In this document: positions 1 through 8,185 of the stretch, one piece after another
Layout of the letters: every line of letters begins with the position of its first letter
How positions within the stretch are numbered: the first letter of the stretch is position 1
Origin: Paenibacillus periandrae
GTDB taxonomy: Bacteria > Bacillota > Bacilli > Paenibacillales > NBRC-103111
Length of the DNA: 64,000 nucleotides
Reading direction: 5' to 3'
NCBI RefSeq assembly: GCF_022458865.1
Contig: NZ_JAJNMU010000011.1
Coordinates: 1 to 64,000 of the forward strand
Notes under the pieces: generated by a model
Seen by the model: only the letters and a program-made list of their open reading frames with translations
Database searches by the model: none
Told to the model about the DNA's origin: nothing
Program-made: the position numbers and the translations under genes

Positions 1-47
1 GTTTTAAACGAACAGGCTGCCGCTAGTACTCTACACCACTCATAAAA

Positions 48-75
48 AAGAACTCTCCATACTTGGAGGGTTCTT
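48..75. terminator. Hairpin terminator at the left edge
   Basis: An AGAACTCTCC / GGAGGGTTCTT stem with a six-base loop. The A-run on its left would give a T-run on the minus strand, so it may serve either direction. It separates the SLH gene from whatever lies left of the window. Confidence 0.6.
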
Positions 76-216
76 ACATTTATATACATGCGTTTGCGGG
101 TGGTGTCAGCAACGCTGGTACTACCCCTCGTTAAATCAGCAATCTTAAAGTATATGCTGGTCTATGGTATATTAATCATTATTCATATAATAAGTGGTAG
201 GTGGGGGAGCACTAGC

Positions 217-1464
217 TTGTACTTTAAATTCAAGATATTAACATTAGCAGGACTTATATTGGGGAGTGGATTTTTCGGTCTCACTTCTCGGGCAGCCGAG
301 AATACGAGCCCGTCTTTCTCGTATTCCGCTGAAATGATCACTTTAGATTTAAGCCTAAAGAATTTATCCGATCCGACAAAAGCGAGATGGTTAAACCTTG
401 GCTATGACCCTTCCGAACTTTCCGGGCGCGGCGATGAATTATTGATGCACTGGGCGGTTCGTAAGCGGATGCTCGAAGCGTATCCGGATAGGACGTTCAA
501 ACCTGATCAACCAATAACCGAGGCTGAATTTCTCAAAGCTTTATGTCACGCGTATGGTTATCCCAAGACGAGAGATAGAGCAAGAAATTCAGTGGAAGCC
601 GTTTATGAACTTGCAAGTTTGTGGAATTATCCGGTCACTGATGATGCTCACTCCGAAGCCAGATTTGTACCCATGACACGTTTAAAGGCAGCTGAAATTA
701 TTACTTCTGCTCAGGGAGAAAACTATGAGGGAAACAATGCAATTACCTTTTTGCTTGGTAAATCCTTAGCTAAGGGTAAAAGTGAACAGACCGTAGAGGG
801 CTTCGCTGGTGATGAGTTATTGACGCGTTCTGAAGCAGTAGAATGGATTGGAAGTATGATAATGAAGGGGGCATCCCGACTTCAAGAACGACCAAAAGTA
901 CTTTCGGATCCTAGTCTTTTGCCTCTGCTGCCAGTGCCTCAATCAGAGGAGTTGCCCGATTTCGTCATAGCACCTGTTACCCAAGAGGATTTTAATCTGA
1001 TAGATATGGAAAAAGAAGTCTCTATTAGTCTGGGAAGTACAAGAGAATGGGTTGAAGTGAATTATGACATTCCGATACGCAAATATAATGAACACCACTA
1101 TAGATATACGTCCTTTAGTGTACATTACAATGAAAGTGACATATTGCAGGGATGGAAAATAGATGAGTATTATCAGAACACGAAACAATTTCAAACCTCG
1201 AAAGGAGCAATACTTGGACAAAGTACCTTTTATGACATTCTTCGGGATTATGGAACTGCAGGATTTCTTGGTTATGGAAATGGTCTATCTCTAGACTATT
1301 TATACGAAAAATATGAGGGGGAAATAATTCCGCGTTTTTCGCCTCATGAGATTATTAATAATGATAATGTGCTCACAATTTCATTTATCTTTGATCAGAA
1401 AACACTTATGCTTACCTATATTACTGCTGCAACATATCAGGTTGGATATATCGGTCCTTTCTGA
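217..1464 (+). CDS. SLH-domain exported protein
   Basis: Probable cell-surface protein that binds the secondary wall polymer through S-layer-homology modules. The open frame reaches back to 88, but the best start is TTG at 217: GTGGGGGAG lies seven bases upstream and translation then begins with a clean signal peptide (YFKFKILTLAGLILGSGFF, cleavage near SRA-AE). This gives about 415 residues. An SLH-like module is clear around residues 65-115 (W-A-V, then AYPDRTFKPDQPITEAEF), with two weaker ones after it near 130-160 and 200-220. The C-terminal half, roughly 230-415, is not recognised. The next sequence downstream is a hairpin and repeat array read here as a transposon end, so the gene may be transposon cargo. 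Function beyond surface attachment is unknown. Confidence 0.75.
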   Translation: MYFKFKILTLAGLILGSGFFGLTSRAAENTSPSFSYSAEMITLDLSLKNLSDPTKARWLNLGYDPSELSGRGDELLMHWAVRKRMLEAYPDRTFKPDQPITEAEFLKALCHAYGYPKTRDRARNSVEAVYELASLWNYPVTDDAHSEARFVPMTRLKAAEIITSAQGENYEGNNAITFLLGKSLAKGKSEQTVEGFAGDELLTRSEAVEWIGSMIMKGASRLQERPKVLSDPSLLPLLPVPQSEELPDFVIAPVTQEDFNLIDMEKEVSISLGSTREWVEVNYDIPIRKYNEHHYRYTSFSVHYNESDILQGWKIDEYYQNTKQFQTSKGAILGQSTFYDILRDYGTAGFLGYGNGLSLDYLYEKYEGEIIPRFSPHEIINNDNVLTISFIFDQKTLMLTYITAATYQVGYIGPF

Positions 1465-1590
1465 TTGAGTATTTGGTTCGTGATAATATGGAAAGATAAT
1501 TGGACTTATTTAACTGTAGGCTACATATTTTGTAGTGATGCTTAAAGATTTAGGTCTCAACTTTATTACCTAACAATTAAAAGAGTTTAG

Positions 1591-1756
1591 AGTCTAATAA
1601 ACAAAATCCAGTCTAACACTTCATTTTTGTGTTTTGGCTGGATTTTGTTTATTAGAATGGTATAGTCTAAAACTTATTTTTGAAAGGAACACAATTTCTC
1701 GGGTAAAAGCGTGTAAATTCAACATCATCAGTATAATACTTTATTTTCTCCAAACA
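1591..1756 (+). mobile_element. Right end of a Tn7/Tn5053-like transposon
   Basis: Copies of the motif AGTCTAAYACTTTATTTT start at 1610, 1664 and 1730, with a weaker one at 1591. The last copy matches the right terminus of the small transposon at 32741-34433 at 24 of 27 bases and also ends in ACA (1756). The first copy sits in the loop of a strong hairpin, as in the other element. Spacing from the hairpin copy to the next and on to the terminal copy is 54 and 66 here, against 55 and 69 there. I infer the terminus of a related, larger transposon whose body and left end lie beyond the left edge. The putative 5-bp target copy would be TCAAC at 1757-1761. Confidence 0.6.
1593..1656. terminator. 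Long hairpin, bidirectional terminator
   Basis: A perfect 19-bp inverted repeat (1593-1611 with 1638-1656) around a loop with a second AACAC/GTGTT pairing. It can stop transcription of the SLH gene. The loop carries a copy of the transposon end motif. Confidence 0.75.
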
Positions 1757-1765
1757 TCAACACCA

Positions 1766-2131
1766 TTATTTTTTACTTTCCGAATGACCCTCTGTAATGA
1801 CTACCTGTGCTAATTTTTTAATTAATATTAATTCTTTTTCCGAACATGGTTTAAGTAAAACATGTATGGAATCCAATAATTTAGATTTTTCATACTCCGA
1901 AGCAGTAAAATTATAGCCACTAAACAACTCACTAGGCTCTATTCGAAGAGTCTCAACGATTCTTTCGAGTGTTTCCAAAGAAATATTTTTTTCTCCACGT
2001 TCAATACCACCAATATATGGTTGCGGCAGTTGAACAAGCTCTCCAAGCTGTTCCTGTGTAAGTCCTCTGTTTTTTCGGAAATTCCTTATTTGAAATCCAA
2101 CATGTTTTGAAATTTTGGACAACCTGACCAC
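1766..2131 (-). CDS. XRE-family transcriptional regulator
   Basis: 121-residue helix-turn-helix repressor-type protein. Residues 10-65 form the lambda-repressor-like fold, with the recognisable GLTQEQLGELVQLPQPYIGG segment followed by IERGEKNISLETLERI. The C-terminal half is helical with no effector domain. It is divergent from the DGQHR gene, with 123 bp between them, so it most likely controls that gene and itself. Its stop codon is only ten bases from the proposed transposon end at 1756, so the transposon inserted just beyond or at its 3' end. The regulated target is inferred. Confidence 0.85.
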   Translation of the reverse strand: MVRLSKISKHVGFQIRNFRKNRGLTQEQLGELVQLPQPYIGGIERGEKNISLETLERIVETLRIEPSELFSGYNFTASEYEKSKLLDSIHVLLKPCSEKELILIKKLAQVVITEGHSESKK

Positions 2132-2254
2132 CTCTTTTTCAGAGTAGGTTAGTCAGGGGTTAAATTGTAGATAGCTATAGCATATATATCCATTTGATTT
2201 TATATCTTATAACATCTATTATTGCTGTATACTATCTATCAAGGAGCCGAAAGC

Positions 2255-3244
2255 ATGAGTACTCTTCCACAACAGTATGTTATTGAAAATGTTCTCCAGT
2301 GCAAAATGCGGGGGAGGGTTGCATATCAAAGTTATTTTTCTGCTTCTGTTGGAGTAAATCTGATTTATGTCAAACCATTTGATCATCCCTCTGGAAAGGG
2401 GTATCAGCGACCCGTTGATGCTAAAAGATGTGCAGACTTTGCCAACTACTTATCAAAAGGTGAAGAGGCTTTATTTACACCTATATTATTAAATGCAGGA
2501 GCTAATTGGGAGTTTTCTAGCTATGATAGGCAGCGCCCATCTTACGGTAGATTGCTCTGCAAAGGAAGAGCTTCGTTAATGGACGGCCAGCATCGTGTGG
2601 GTGGAATAGAAAAATACGTGCGCGAAACGAATTCTGATATCAACATTCCGTTTCTTGCCTTTCATAGCCTGGATGAAGACGAGGAAATCAAACTATTTGA
2701 TACAATTAATACAAAAGCAAAAGGTATAGGCACATCTTTAAGTAAATTTCTACGCCGCGATTCGGATGATATTAGTTGGATGGCCACAGAAATGATGATA
2801 AGAAAAGAGAGCCCTTTTAATTTGATAGGAAGTATTATCGGGAAACGGACTAAAGGCAGGCATGTAACACTGCAGAATTTATATCGGACGCTGAACTATT
2901 TATTGAAAAACGAAAGCATAAACAGCTTGCCTAAAGAAGAGCAACTTACCTTAGCTCTTACTTACTATAATGCTTTACGTGATAAATTTCTTTATGAATG
3001 GAAAGATTACAAAAGTTACCGGGTAACTCATATCGTATCTATTGATGCCTTATCCATTGCCGGAAGCTATGTTTTAGCTGCTGCTCTAAAGGATAACAAA
3101 AAACAAGTAGATGTATCAGCAATCATAAAATATGTGAATAAATTATCTGTTGAATGGTCCACGGACGGTCCATTAAAGTATGTAAAAGGGTTGAGTGGTT
3201 CGAAAAAGTTAGCTGATGAGTTAAAGGATCAAATGTTAAGTTAA
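2255..3244 (+). CDS. DGQHR-domain protein (DndB-like)
   Basis: 329 residues from ATG 2255, chosen because AAGGAG lies eight bases upstream; the frame opens at 2222. The family signature LMDGQHRVGGIEKY is at about residues 108-121 (DGQHR at 110-114), followed by the conserved FDTINTKAKG segment. DGQHR proteins include DndB, the regulator of phosphorothioate DNA modification, and relatives found alone in mobile DNA. No dndACDE genes are near, so a sulfur-modification role is not supported. It is divergent from an XRE regulator and faces the recombinase operon tail to tail across a strong terminator. I infer cargo or an accessory of that element; the biochemical role is open. Confidence 0.75.
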   Translation: MSTLPQQYVIENVLQCKMRGRVAYQSYFSASVGVNLIYVKPFDHPSGKGYQRPVDAKRCADFANYLSKGEEALFTPILLNAGANWEFSSYDRQRPSYGRLLCKGRASLMDGQHRVGGIEKYVRETNSDINIPFLAFHSLDEDEEIKLFDTINTKAKGIGTSLSKFLRRDSDDISWMATEMMIRKESPFNLIGSIIGKRTKGRHVTLQNLYRTLNYLLKNESINSLPKEEQLTLALTYYNALRDKFLYEWKDYKSYRVTHIVSIDALSIAGSYVLAAALKDNKKQVDVSAIIKYVNKLSVEWSTDGPLKYVKGLSGSKKLADELKDQMLS

Positions 3245-3306
3245 ATTTAAATAGCCTTCGTTATACAGAATTGACTTGAGTAAGGAACTCGTACATTAAT
3301 GAAACA

Positions 3307-3346
3307 AAAACCAACACATTACAATTTCTTTAAAGTGTTGGTTTTT
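3307..3346. terminator. Terminator between DGQHR gene and recombinase operon
   Basis: AAAACCAACAC (3307-3317) pairs with GTGTTGGTTTT (3335-3345), and the hairpin runs into a T-tract on the plus strand. The A-run on the left makes it usable from the minus strand too. Confidence 0.85.
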
Positions 3347-3420
3347 TGCTTATGAACATGTAGAAGTCTGTATTCAATTAATTCTACTCTAAGAAATGAG
3401 GCTCGTGCTCATTTAATACT

Positions 3421-4026
3421 TCATTGCGATTTATCATTATCATCAAATAACTCAGGATACATTTTTACAATATCAGCATTTAATGCACGGTTTTCGGTTT
3501 TTTTATTTTTGGTAATAGATACTATTTTTTCTAACCCTTCTTCTTCCTGAAAGTTCTTGTAAGTGCTTTTCACAGCCACTTCCAGGTATTGTTTTCTAAG
3601 TAGTTTAATTTCATTTTCAAGCTTTTTAATCTGGTCATCTTTTTGAGATGACTGAGCAGATAATTCTTGATTTTGTTTAATTGTAGAATCATAATTCTTG
3701 GCCTTTTGATACAATGCATTTAGCATCTCATTGAAATGCCCTAATGCGCTAATCAAGCCTGTCTTGTTATTCCAGTACGTTTCGACGAGTTCAACAACGT
3801 TTGGCAAGGGAAGTGAAGCTGTGGCCGCTGTAACTTCCTGCTGCGATGGCTCATTGACCTTTGCGATTTGTGCAGACATTCTTCTTGTCCAAATAAATCG
3901 ATTAATGCCAGTCTCCTTTTCTAAAAGGGAAGGATTAACCTTTTTCCCGGGGTTCCTTGAAATATATTTTAACAAGATGTCTTTTAGTTGTTTATCTGTA
4001 TATTTGGGTGGTGCACCTTTTTTCAC
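3421..4026 (-). CDS. TnpC-like accessory protein of the recombinase operon
   Basis: 201 residues, start GTG at 4026 with GGAGGACGAATT directly upstream; the start overlaps the stop of the preceding recombinase gene (GTGA), so translation is coupled. Residues 1-60 look like a small DNA-binding domain (basic, with the INRFIWTRRM helix), and residues 110-160 form a coiled coil (repeated Q/K/E heptads). This plan, a small N-terminal helix domain plus coiled coil in the last gene of a multi-recombinase operon, matches TnpC of Tn554-type elements and DUF6262-like proteins. The assignment rests on architecture and position rather than strong sequence identity. It probably helps assemble or orient the recombinases. 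Confidence 0.6.
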   Translation of the reverse strand: MKKGAPPKYTDKQLKDILLKYISRNPGKKVNPSLLEKETGINRFIWTRRMSAQIAKVNEPSQQEVTAATASLPLPNVVELVETYWNNKTGLISALGHFNEMLNALYQKAKNYDSTIKQNQELSAQSSQKDDQIKKLENEIKLLRKQYLEVAVKSTYKNFQEEEGLEKIVSITKNKKTENRALNADIVKMYPELFDDNDKSQ

Positions 4027-5654
4027 AATTCGTCCTCCAGTAGATAAGAATCAATCATGGCCTTTTGGTCCATTATTCTTCTTAGTTCATTGCAAGTTGA
4101 GGATAGCCTTTCCTGACCTGTTTTTTGGAATGTCATGGTTGGACAATCGTAATTCATGGTTTTAGTGACATATCTCATGAGTTCCAATTGTTCTTTTAAT
4201 CTGCTTTCTAGTTTATCAGAACAATCTCTCAACCAGGACAATCCTTCATTTTGGTCTATTGGGGAGAAGAAATAGAATTCACAAAAACGACAATCCCCAA
4301 CCTGACAGCGAGCAGGATGATCGGTACAATAACCATGATCAACTCTATATTTTTCTGGAAAATCGCTGGCTTGGTACAGTCTGCTTTTGGCAATAACAGC
4401 ATGAGTTCCTACATCCCATTCTTCTTTCCAAAGGTTTTTACGTTTCATTCGCAACGTCTGTGCCGTATGATGGACAAAAGACTGGGCAAAGTGATCTAGA
4501 TGCTTGTGGTAATGCAACTGGGTCTCCAACTGATTATGCCCTCCTAAGCGCGCAATACTTAACATATTAAACCCCTGCAGCATCATATTGCAAAAGGCAA
4601 AATGTCTGGTGTCGCCTGGATTTATTCTCTCCAAATCGCCATACTCTGAGGAGATGATATCATTATAAAATCGATCAATTAAATTAATAAATTGTGAAGC
4701 TCCCATTTTTTTTCGTGCTGTTTCCTTCGTTTTCACTCTAACGTATTTTCTATATGCCTTATACGATATTAAATATGGCGAGTCCACGCAATAAGCTGAG
4801 GTTATTCGTTTATAATCTTCGATGAATTCATAGATTTCCTGATTTACTTGGACGGTGTCCGTGACCTCAAGCATTCCTGGATGATTAACGGTTATCTTTT
4901 TTCTGGGTAAATTCATCCAGTAACTCCCTCCAGCATCTTTCGTAGCACAATCCCTCCGTAAAGAATAGAATTCAATGGGGCGCATGGGAATTACACGGGT
5001 AATCCTCCACCATAAAAAGATAGGATAATACTGCAGTTTCTCCTCATCAGAAGTACAAGCCTCGAAGTAGTTATCCAAAGCAAGATCGAAAAGCAAGATA
5101 TCGCGATAATTTGGCAATTCGCGTACATTCGAAATTTTCGTATTGTAATTTAGGCACAAGTCGCAATATACATCTGCATGGGTATGATTATAGAAAATAA
5201 GAAACTCTCTAATACTGATGCCAAAACCAAATTGTTTATGCCCTTTGAAATGGTTGAATGCGCCTTCTAGTTGGGCGAGATGATCCAACTGAAACCCCCG
5301 GGTAATCCGTATTGCCTCCTTTATTTGACCTACGTTTTGTCGAACGGTTTGTGTATTAATACCGTTATACATTTTTTGAATGGAGTAGCATTTCAAGGCC
5401 GTATTGATTACACCATAGATTTCACAATCAAACTGAAAAATACACCTACCGGATTCTTTCACAGCAAGCCACTTGGCATCCTCAAAATTTCCGTTCACAA
5501 TCACCCCATTTTGTGCTAGTTCTTTAAACATTTCCTGATAATCGTGAAGTTCTTCGATTCTAAAGGTGACTGACTCAATACTTTCCAAAATATATTTGTC
5601 ACTTAATTCATTTAATGTTTTTCTTCTTTGTAGCGCTGAATGGAATTTTGTCAT
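4023..5654 (-). CDS. Tyrosine recombinase 3, with Cys cluster
   Basis: 543-residue divergent phage-integrase-type recombinase. The box I arginine is in ITRVIPMRPIEFYSLRRD (about 215-230). The box II region reads GDTRHFAFCNMMLQG, then IARLGGHNQLETQLHYHKHL, giving the second Arg, the GH pair and the presumed nucleophilic Tyr near residue 385. The usual His three residues before the box II Arg is replaced by Gly. A cysteine cluster follows (CTDHPARC, then CRFC), a possible zinc-binding tail. The start overlaps the stop of the upstream gene (TGATG), and the end overlaps the TnpC-like gene. It is one of three recombinases that probably act together on the same element ends. Confidence 0.8.
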   Translation of the reverse strand: MTKFHSALQRRKTLNELSDKYILESIESVTFRIEELHDYQEMFKELAQNGVIVNGNFEDAKWLAVKESGRCIFQFDCEIYGVINTALKCYSIQKMYNGINTQTVRQNVGQIKEAIRITRGFQLDHLAQLEGAFNHFKGHKQFGFGISIREFLIFYNHTHADVYCDLCLNYNTKISNVRELPNYRDILLFDLALDNYFEACTSDEEKLQYYPIFLWWRITRVIPMRPIEFYSLRRDCATKDAGGSYWMNLPRKKITVNHPGMLEVTDTVQVNQEIYEFIEDYKRITSAYCVDSPYLISYKAYRKYVRVKTKETARKKMGASQFINLIDRFYNDIISSEYGDLERINPGDTRHFAFCNMMLQGFNMLSIARLGGHNQLETQLHYHKHLDHFAQSFVHHTAQTLRMKRKNLWKEEWDVGTHAVIAKSRLYQASDFPEKYRVDHGYCTDHPARCQVGDCRFCEFYFFSPIDQNEGLSWLRDCSDKLESRLKEQLELMRYVTKTMNYDCPTMTFQKTGQERLSSTCNELRRIMDQKAMIDSYLLEDEL

Positions 5655-8164
5655 CAGACTTCCTCATTAATTAAATTTTGAATCGATAGAACTTTTTGTT
5701 TTACGTTATTAAGGTTAATAAAGGTTTGAACGAAGACTTTACCGAATTGCTGTACTGCCTGACTTAAAAGATCTAGGATTTGAAATAACAACTTGTTATC
5801 TCTGACGAGAACGGCTGGATACTCGGTTTTTTGAATCGATGCGACCAATCGATCGATTTCATGATGGATAGAAATCAGGACATATTTTTTGGGTATCGCG
5901 TTTTCACAATGCAAGCAGGTCGTAGCGGTTGGAGAAGTGCAATTCGGATAAGTTATGCATTGCACGTGCTGCAGTTTGGCTGGCATTTCACCTTTATAGA
6001 TTTTAATCAGCACTTTACTAAAATCCTTTTCAGCGAGATTCGACAACCGCAATGCCAAAGAATCTTTATTTTGTTGCTGGCGGGTTAAGAATGAGCTTCG
6101 TTGTTCCAACTGGTAAGGGCTGTATTCCTTTCGAAACTGTTCAATCAAAGCGGTACGATGCTCTAATTCTAAATGTGGTGCTTCAGGCGTAGAAAGAGAA
6201 ATAAGATGATGATATAGCCATCCAAAATGCCCCCGGTTAAACAAGTTCAGACTCACACGCTCCAAGGATCCGTCCCTGTTTAATGCTTGAATGTATGTTG
6301 CAGTCGAATCTTTATTGGTATGTCCCCGGACTTGTTGAGACAATTCATATGCGATATCTGCATTTTCTTTCCCTTCCATTACGCTATAAAAGAAGTACGT
6401 CAAAAGCGTTCTATTCATTTTCCGACTTTGAAAATCTACAAGGTCCAATCGTTTATCGAAAAAGGACCGGAAATGGGTTTCCTTTTCAAAAACAACGAAT
6501 TTTCTTTGTCCAATCTTAATGAGTTGTTGATCCTCTGTACTTCTGCGATGGATTTCAGCGATAACTAATACAGTTGCTGTCGGAATGATCATATCTTGAT
6601 TCACAAGGAAATGACCCAGAGCGCCGGTCTTGCTAATGTACATTCGTTCTACACGTTTATACAATTGGTTAATAACAGCTTGTGCCTGCTCCAGTGATAG
6701 TTTCGTTTCCCTGAGCTGATCGAAGGTCTGTAAGTTGCAGACTTCCAGCGAAACGTTCGGCAGCTTAATAATATCCGATGGCCTCCACGCATCAATGACA
6801 TGCATTAATATGAATAACCATGTTACCGCATAATCCCTGCTTTGGATGGCCTGATCGATGTGAAGGTTTACATCTTTCACATAATTGTAATAGTCTAAAA
6901 ACCGTTCTGGGCTATACATTTTCCTCTCTTCAACGGGTAAGGAAGTAACAGCATAACTTTTTGAGAATGAACATAGCCCTTTACCAGAGCAAAACTCTAA
7001 AAAGTAGATAAAGGTTCGCTTGTCTCGAATCCCCATTCCAGCATTTTGAAAGATATGGTCCAATTGCTCTACATTAAGTAGAAACACTTCAGTCGTTAAT
7101 AGGCTCAATAAGCGTTTTAATGTACTGATATACTCCAAAGCCCTATTGTGAATCGTTTGGCTATTAGCATGACTGCTATTGATTTTCAAAGTAACAAATT
7201 CGTGATAAAGCATCATTGTTTTTTGCAATGGTTTAGGTACTTCTAGTTCAGCAAATCTGTATTTAAATAAGTCGAGCGGAGTCGATAGTTCCGCTAATTC
7301 CTGCTGTCTTTTTCTTACCCGTTCAACAAATTTATTCGATTCTTCAACGGGGATAATCCACTCGTTATTGTGCTTTATACCTTCATGTATCACACCTTGC
7401 CGAAATAATTGATAAATCCAAGATTTGCTTACCCCTAATTGAGTAGCAATATCTTGGATAGGAACATGATCATTAGGGACAGAAGTTGACTCCCTGTACT
7501 GACTTACGGCTTCCATAGGGATGATCCATCCCGCGTGATGAAAGGGTAGCTTTTGTTTTTTTGCACCTTGAAATGTTCCGTTTTTCGCTAATGAATTTAT
7601 AGCTGCAGTACTTAATGACAATTCTTGTGCAGCTTGATGGGCGGAAAGATATCCTTCGGGTAGTGAAATAGTTTTTAAATAGTTGTCCACAGATTCTGTT
7701 CGAATGTAACGGATGCTATCGATGACTTCAATTCCGGTTAAAACGTTATTAAATACCAATTTACTTATCCACGATTGGCCAACAGATAAATATTCAGCCG
7801 CTTCTGCGAAGGAAAGATATCCGGCAGGTGAAGAGAAAGACTGGATATACTCATCTATAGACATTGATGGTACGATCCAAGAGCCTCTATATTTTTTCGC
7901 ATCCGAGAATGATCCTCTTTTTATGAGTCTGCCAACCCACAATTCGGTTAGATCTAGTCGTTTGGCAATTTCGGTAACGGTTAAATATCCATCTGGAATA
8001 ATGTCAAGTGATGCCTTGTAATCCTCAACAGCTTCCACAGGAATTTGCCACGAACCTTGTACCTTTATAGCGCCTTTAAACGTTCCGATTTTTACCAATC
8101 GAAGTAGGTTTTTATACCCCATCTCCAGATTTTTCGCTGCTTCAATAGGAGTTAAATAAGACAT
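5654..8164 (-). CDS. Tyrosine recombinase 2 with five N-terminal HTH modules
   Basis: 836 residues. The first 285 or so hold five tandem copies of an excisionase-like helix-turn-helix module of about 55-60 residues, each starting like GYLTVTEIAKRLDLT or GYLSFAEAAEYLSVG and ending with W-I-I/V-P before a short linker helix. The C-terminal half is a degenerate tyrosine recombinase: box I Arg in IDAWRPSDIIKLP (about 440) and a box II end reading QVRGHTNKDSTATYIQ, with the presumed Tyr near 650. The HxxR part is poorly conserved. Near the C terminus a CITYPNC...CLHC cluster suggests zinc binding. It starts 21 bp after the previous gene and is coupled to the next. The five-module fusion is unusual; it may read several repeats at the element ends. 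Confidence 0.75.
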   Translation of the reverse strand: MSYLTPIEAAKNLEMGYKNLLRLVKIGTFKGAIKVQGSWQIPVEAVEDYKASLDIIPDGYLTVTEIAKRLDLTELWVGRLIKRGSFSDAKKYRGSWIVPSMSIDEYIQSFSSPAGYLSFAEAAEYLSVGQSWISKLVFNNVLTGIEVIDSIRYIRTESVDNYLKTISLPEGYLSAHQAAQELSLSTAAINSLAKNGTFQGAKKQKLPFHHAGWIIPMEAVSQYRESTSVPNDHVPIQDIATQLGVSKSWIYQLFRQGVIHEGIKHNNEWIIPVEESNKFVERVRKRQQELAELSTPLDLFKYRFAELEVPKPLQKTMMLYHEFVTLKINSSHANSQTIHNRALEYISTLKRLLSLLTTEVFLLNVEQLDHIFQNAGMGIRDKRTFIYFLEFCSGKGLCSFSKSYAVTSLPVEERKMYSPERFLDYYNYVKDVNLHIDQAIQSRDYAVTWLFILMHVIDAWRPSDIIKLPNVSLEVCNLQTFDQLRETKLSLEQAQAVINQLYKRVERMYISKTGALGHFLVNQDMIIPTATVLVIAEIHRRSTEDQQLIKIGQRKFVVFEKETHFRSFFDKRLDLVDFQSRKMNRTLLTYFFYSVMEGKENADIAYELSQQVRGHTNKDSTATYIQALNRDGSLERVSLNLFNRGHFGWLYHHLISLSTPEAPHLELEHRTALIEQFRKEYSPYQLEQRSSFLTRQQQNKDSLALRLSNLAEKDFSKVLIKIYKGEMPAKLQHVQCITYPNCTSPTATTCLHCENAIPKKYVLISIHHEIDRLVASIQKTEYPAVLVRDNKLLFQILDLLSQAVQQFGKVFVQTFINLNNVKQKVLSIQNLINEEV

Positions 8165-8185
8165 TATTCATTTGCTCCAAATCAT

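Noticed and set aside
3405-3420. GTGCTCATTTAATACT as the left end of the recombinase element
   Set aside because: It resembles the right-end repeat, but the sequence left of it is not polymerase sequence and only one copy is present, so the boundary is not supported.
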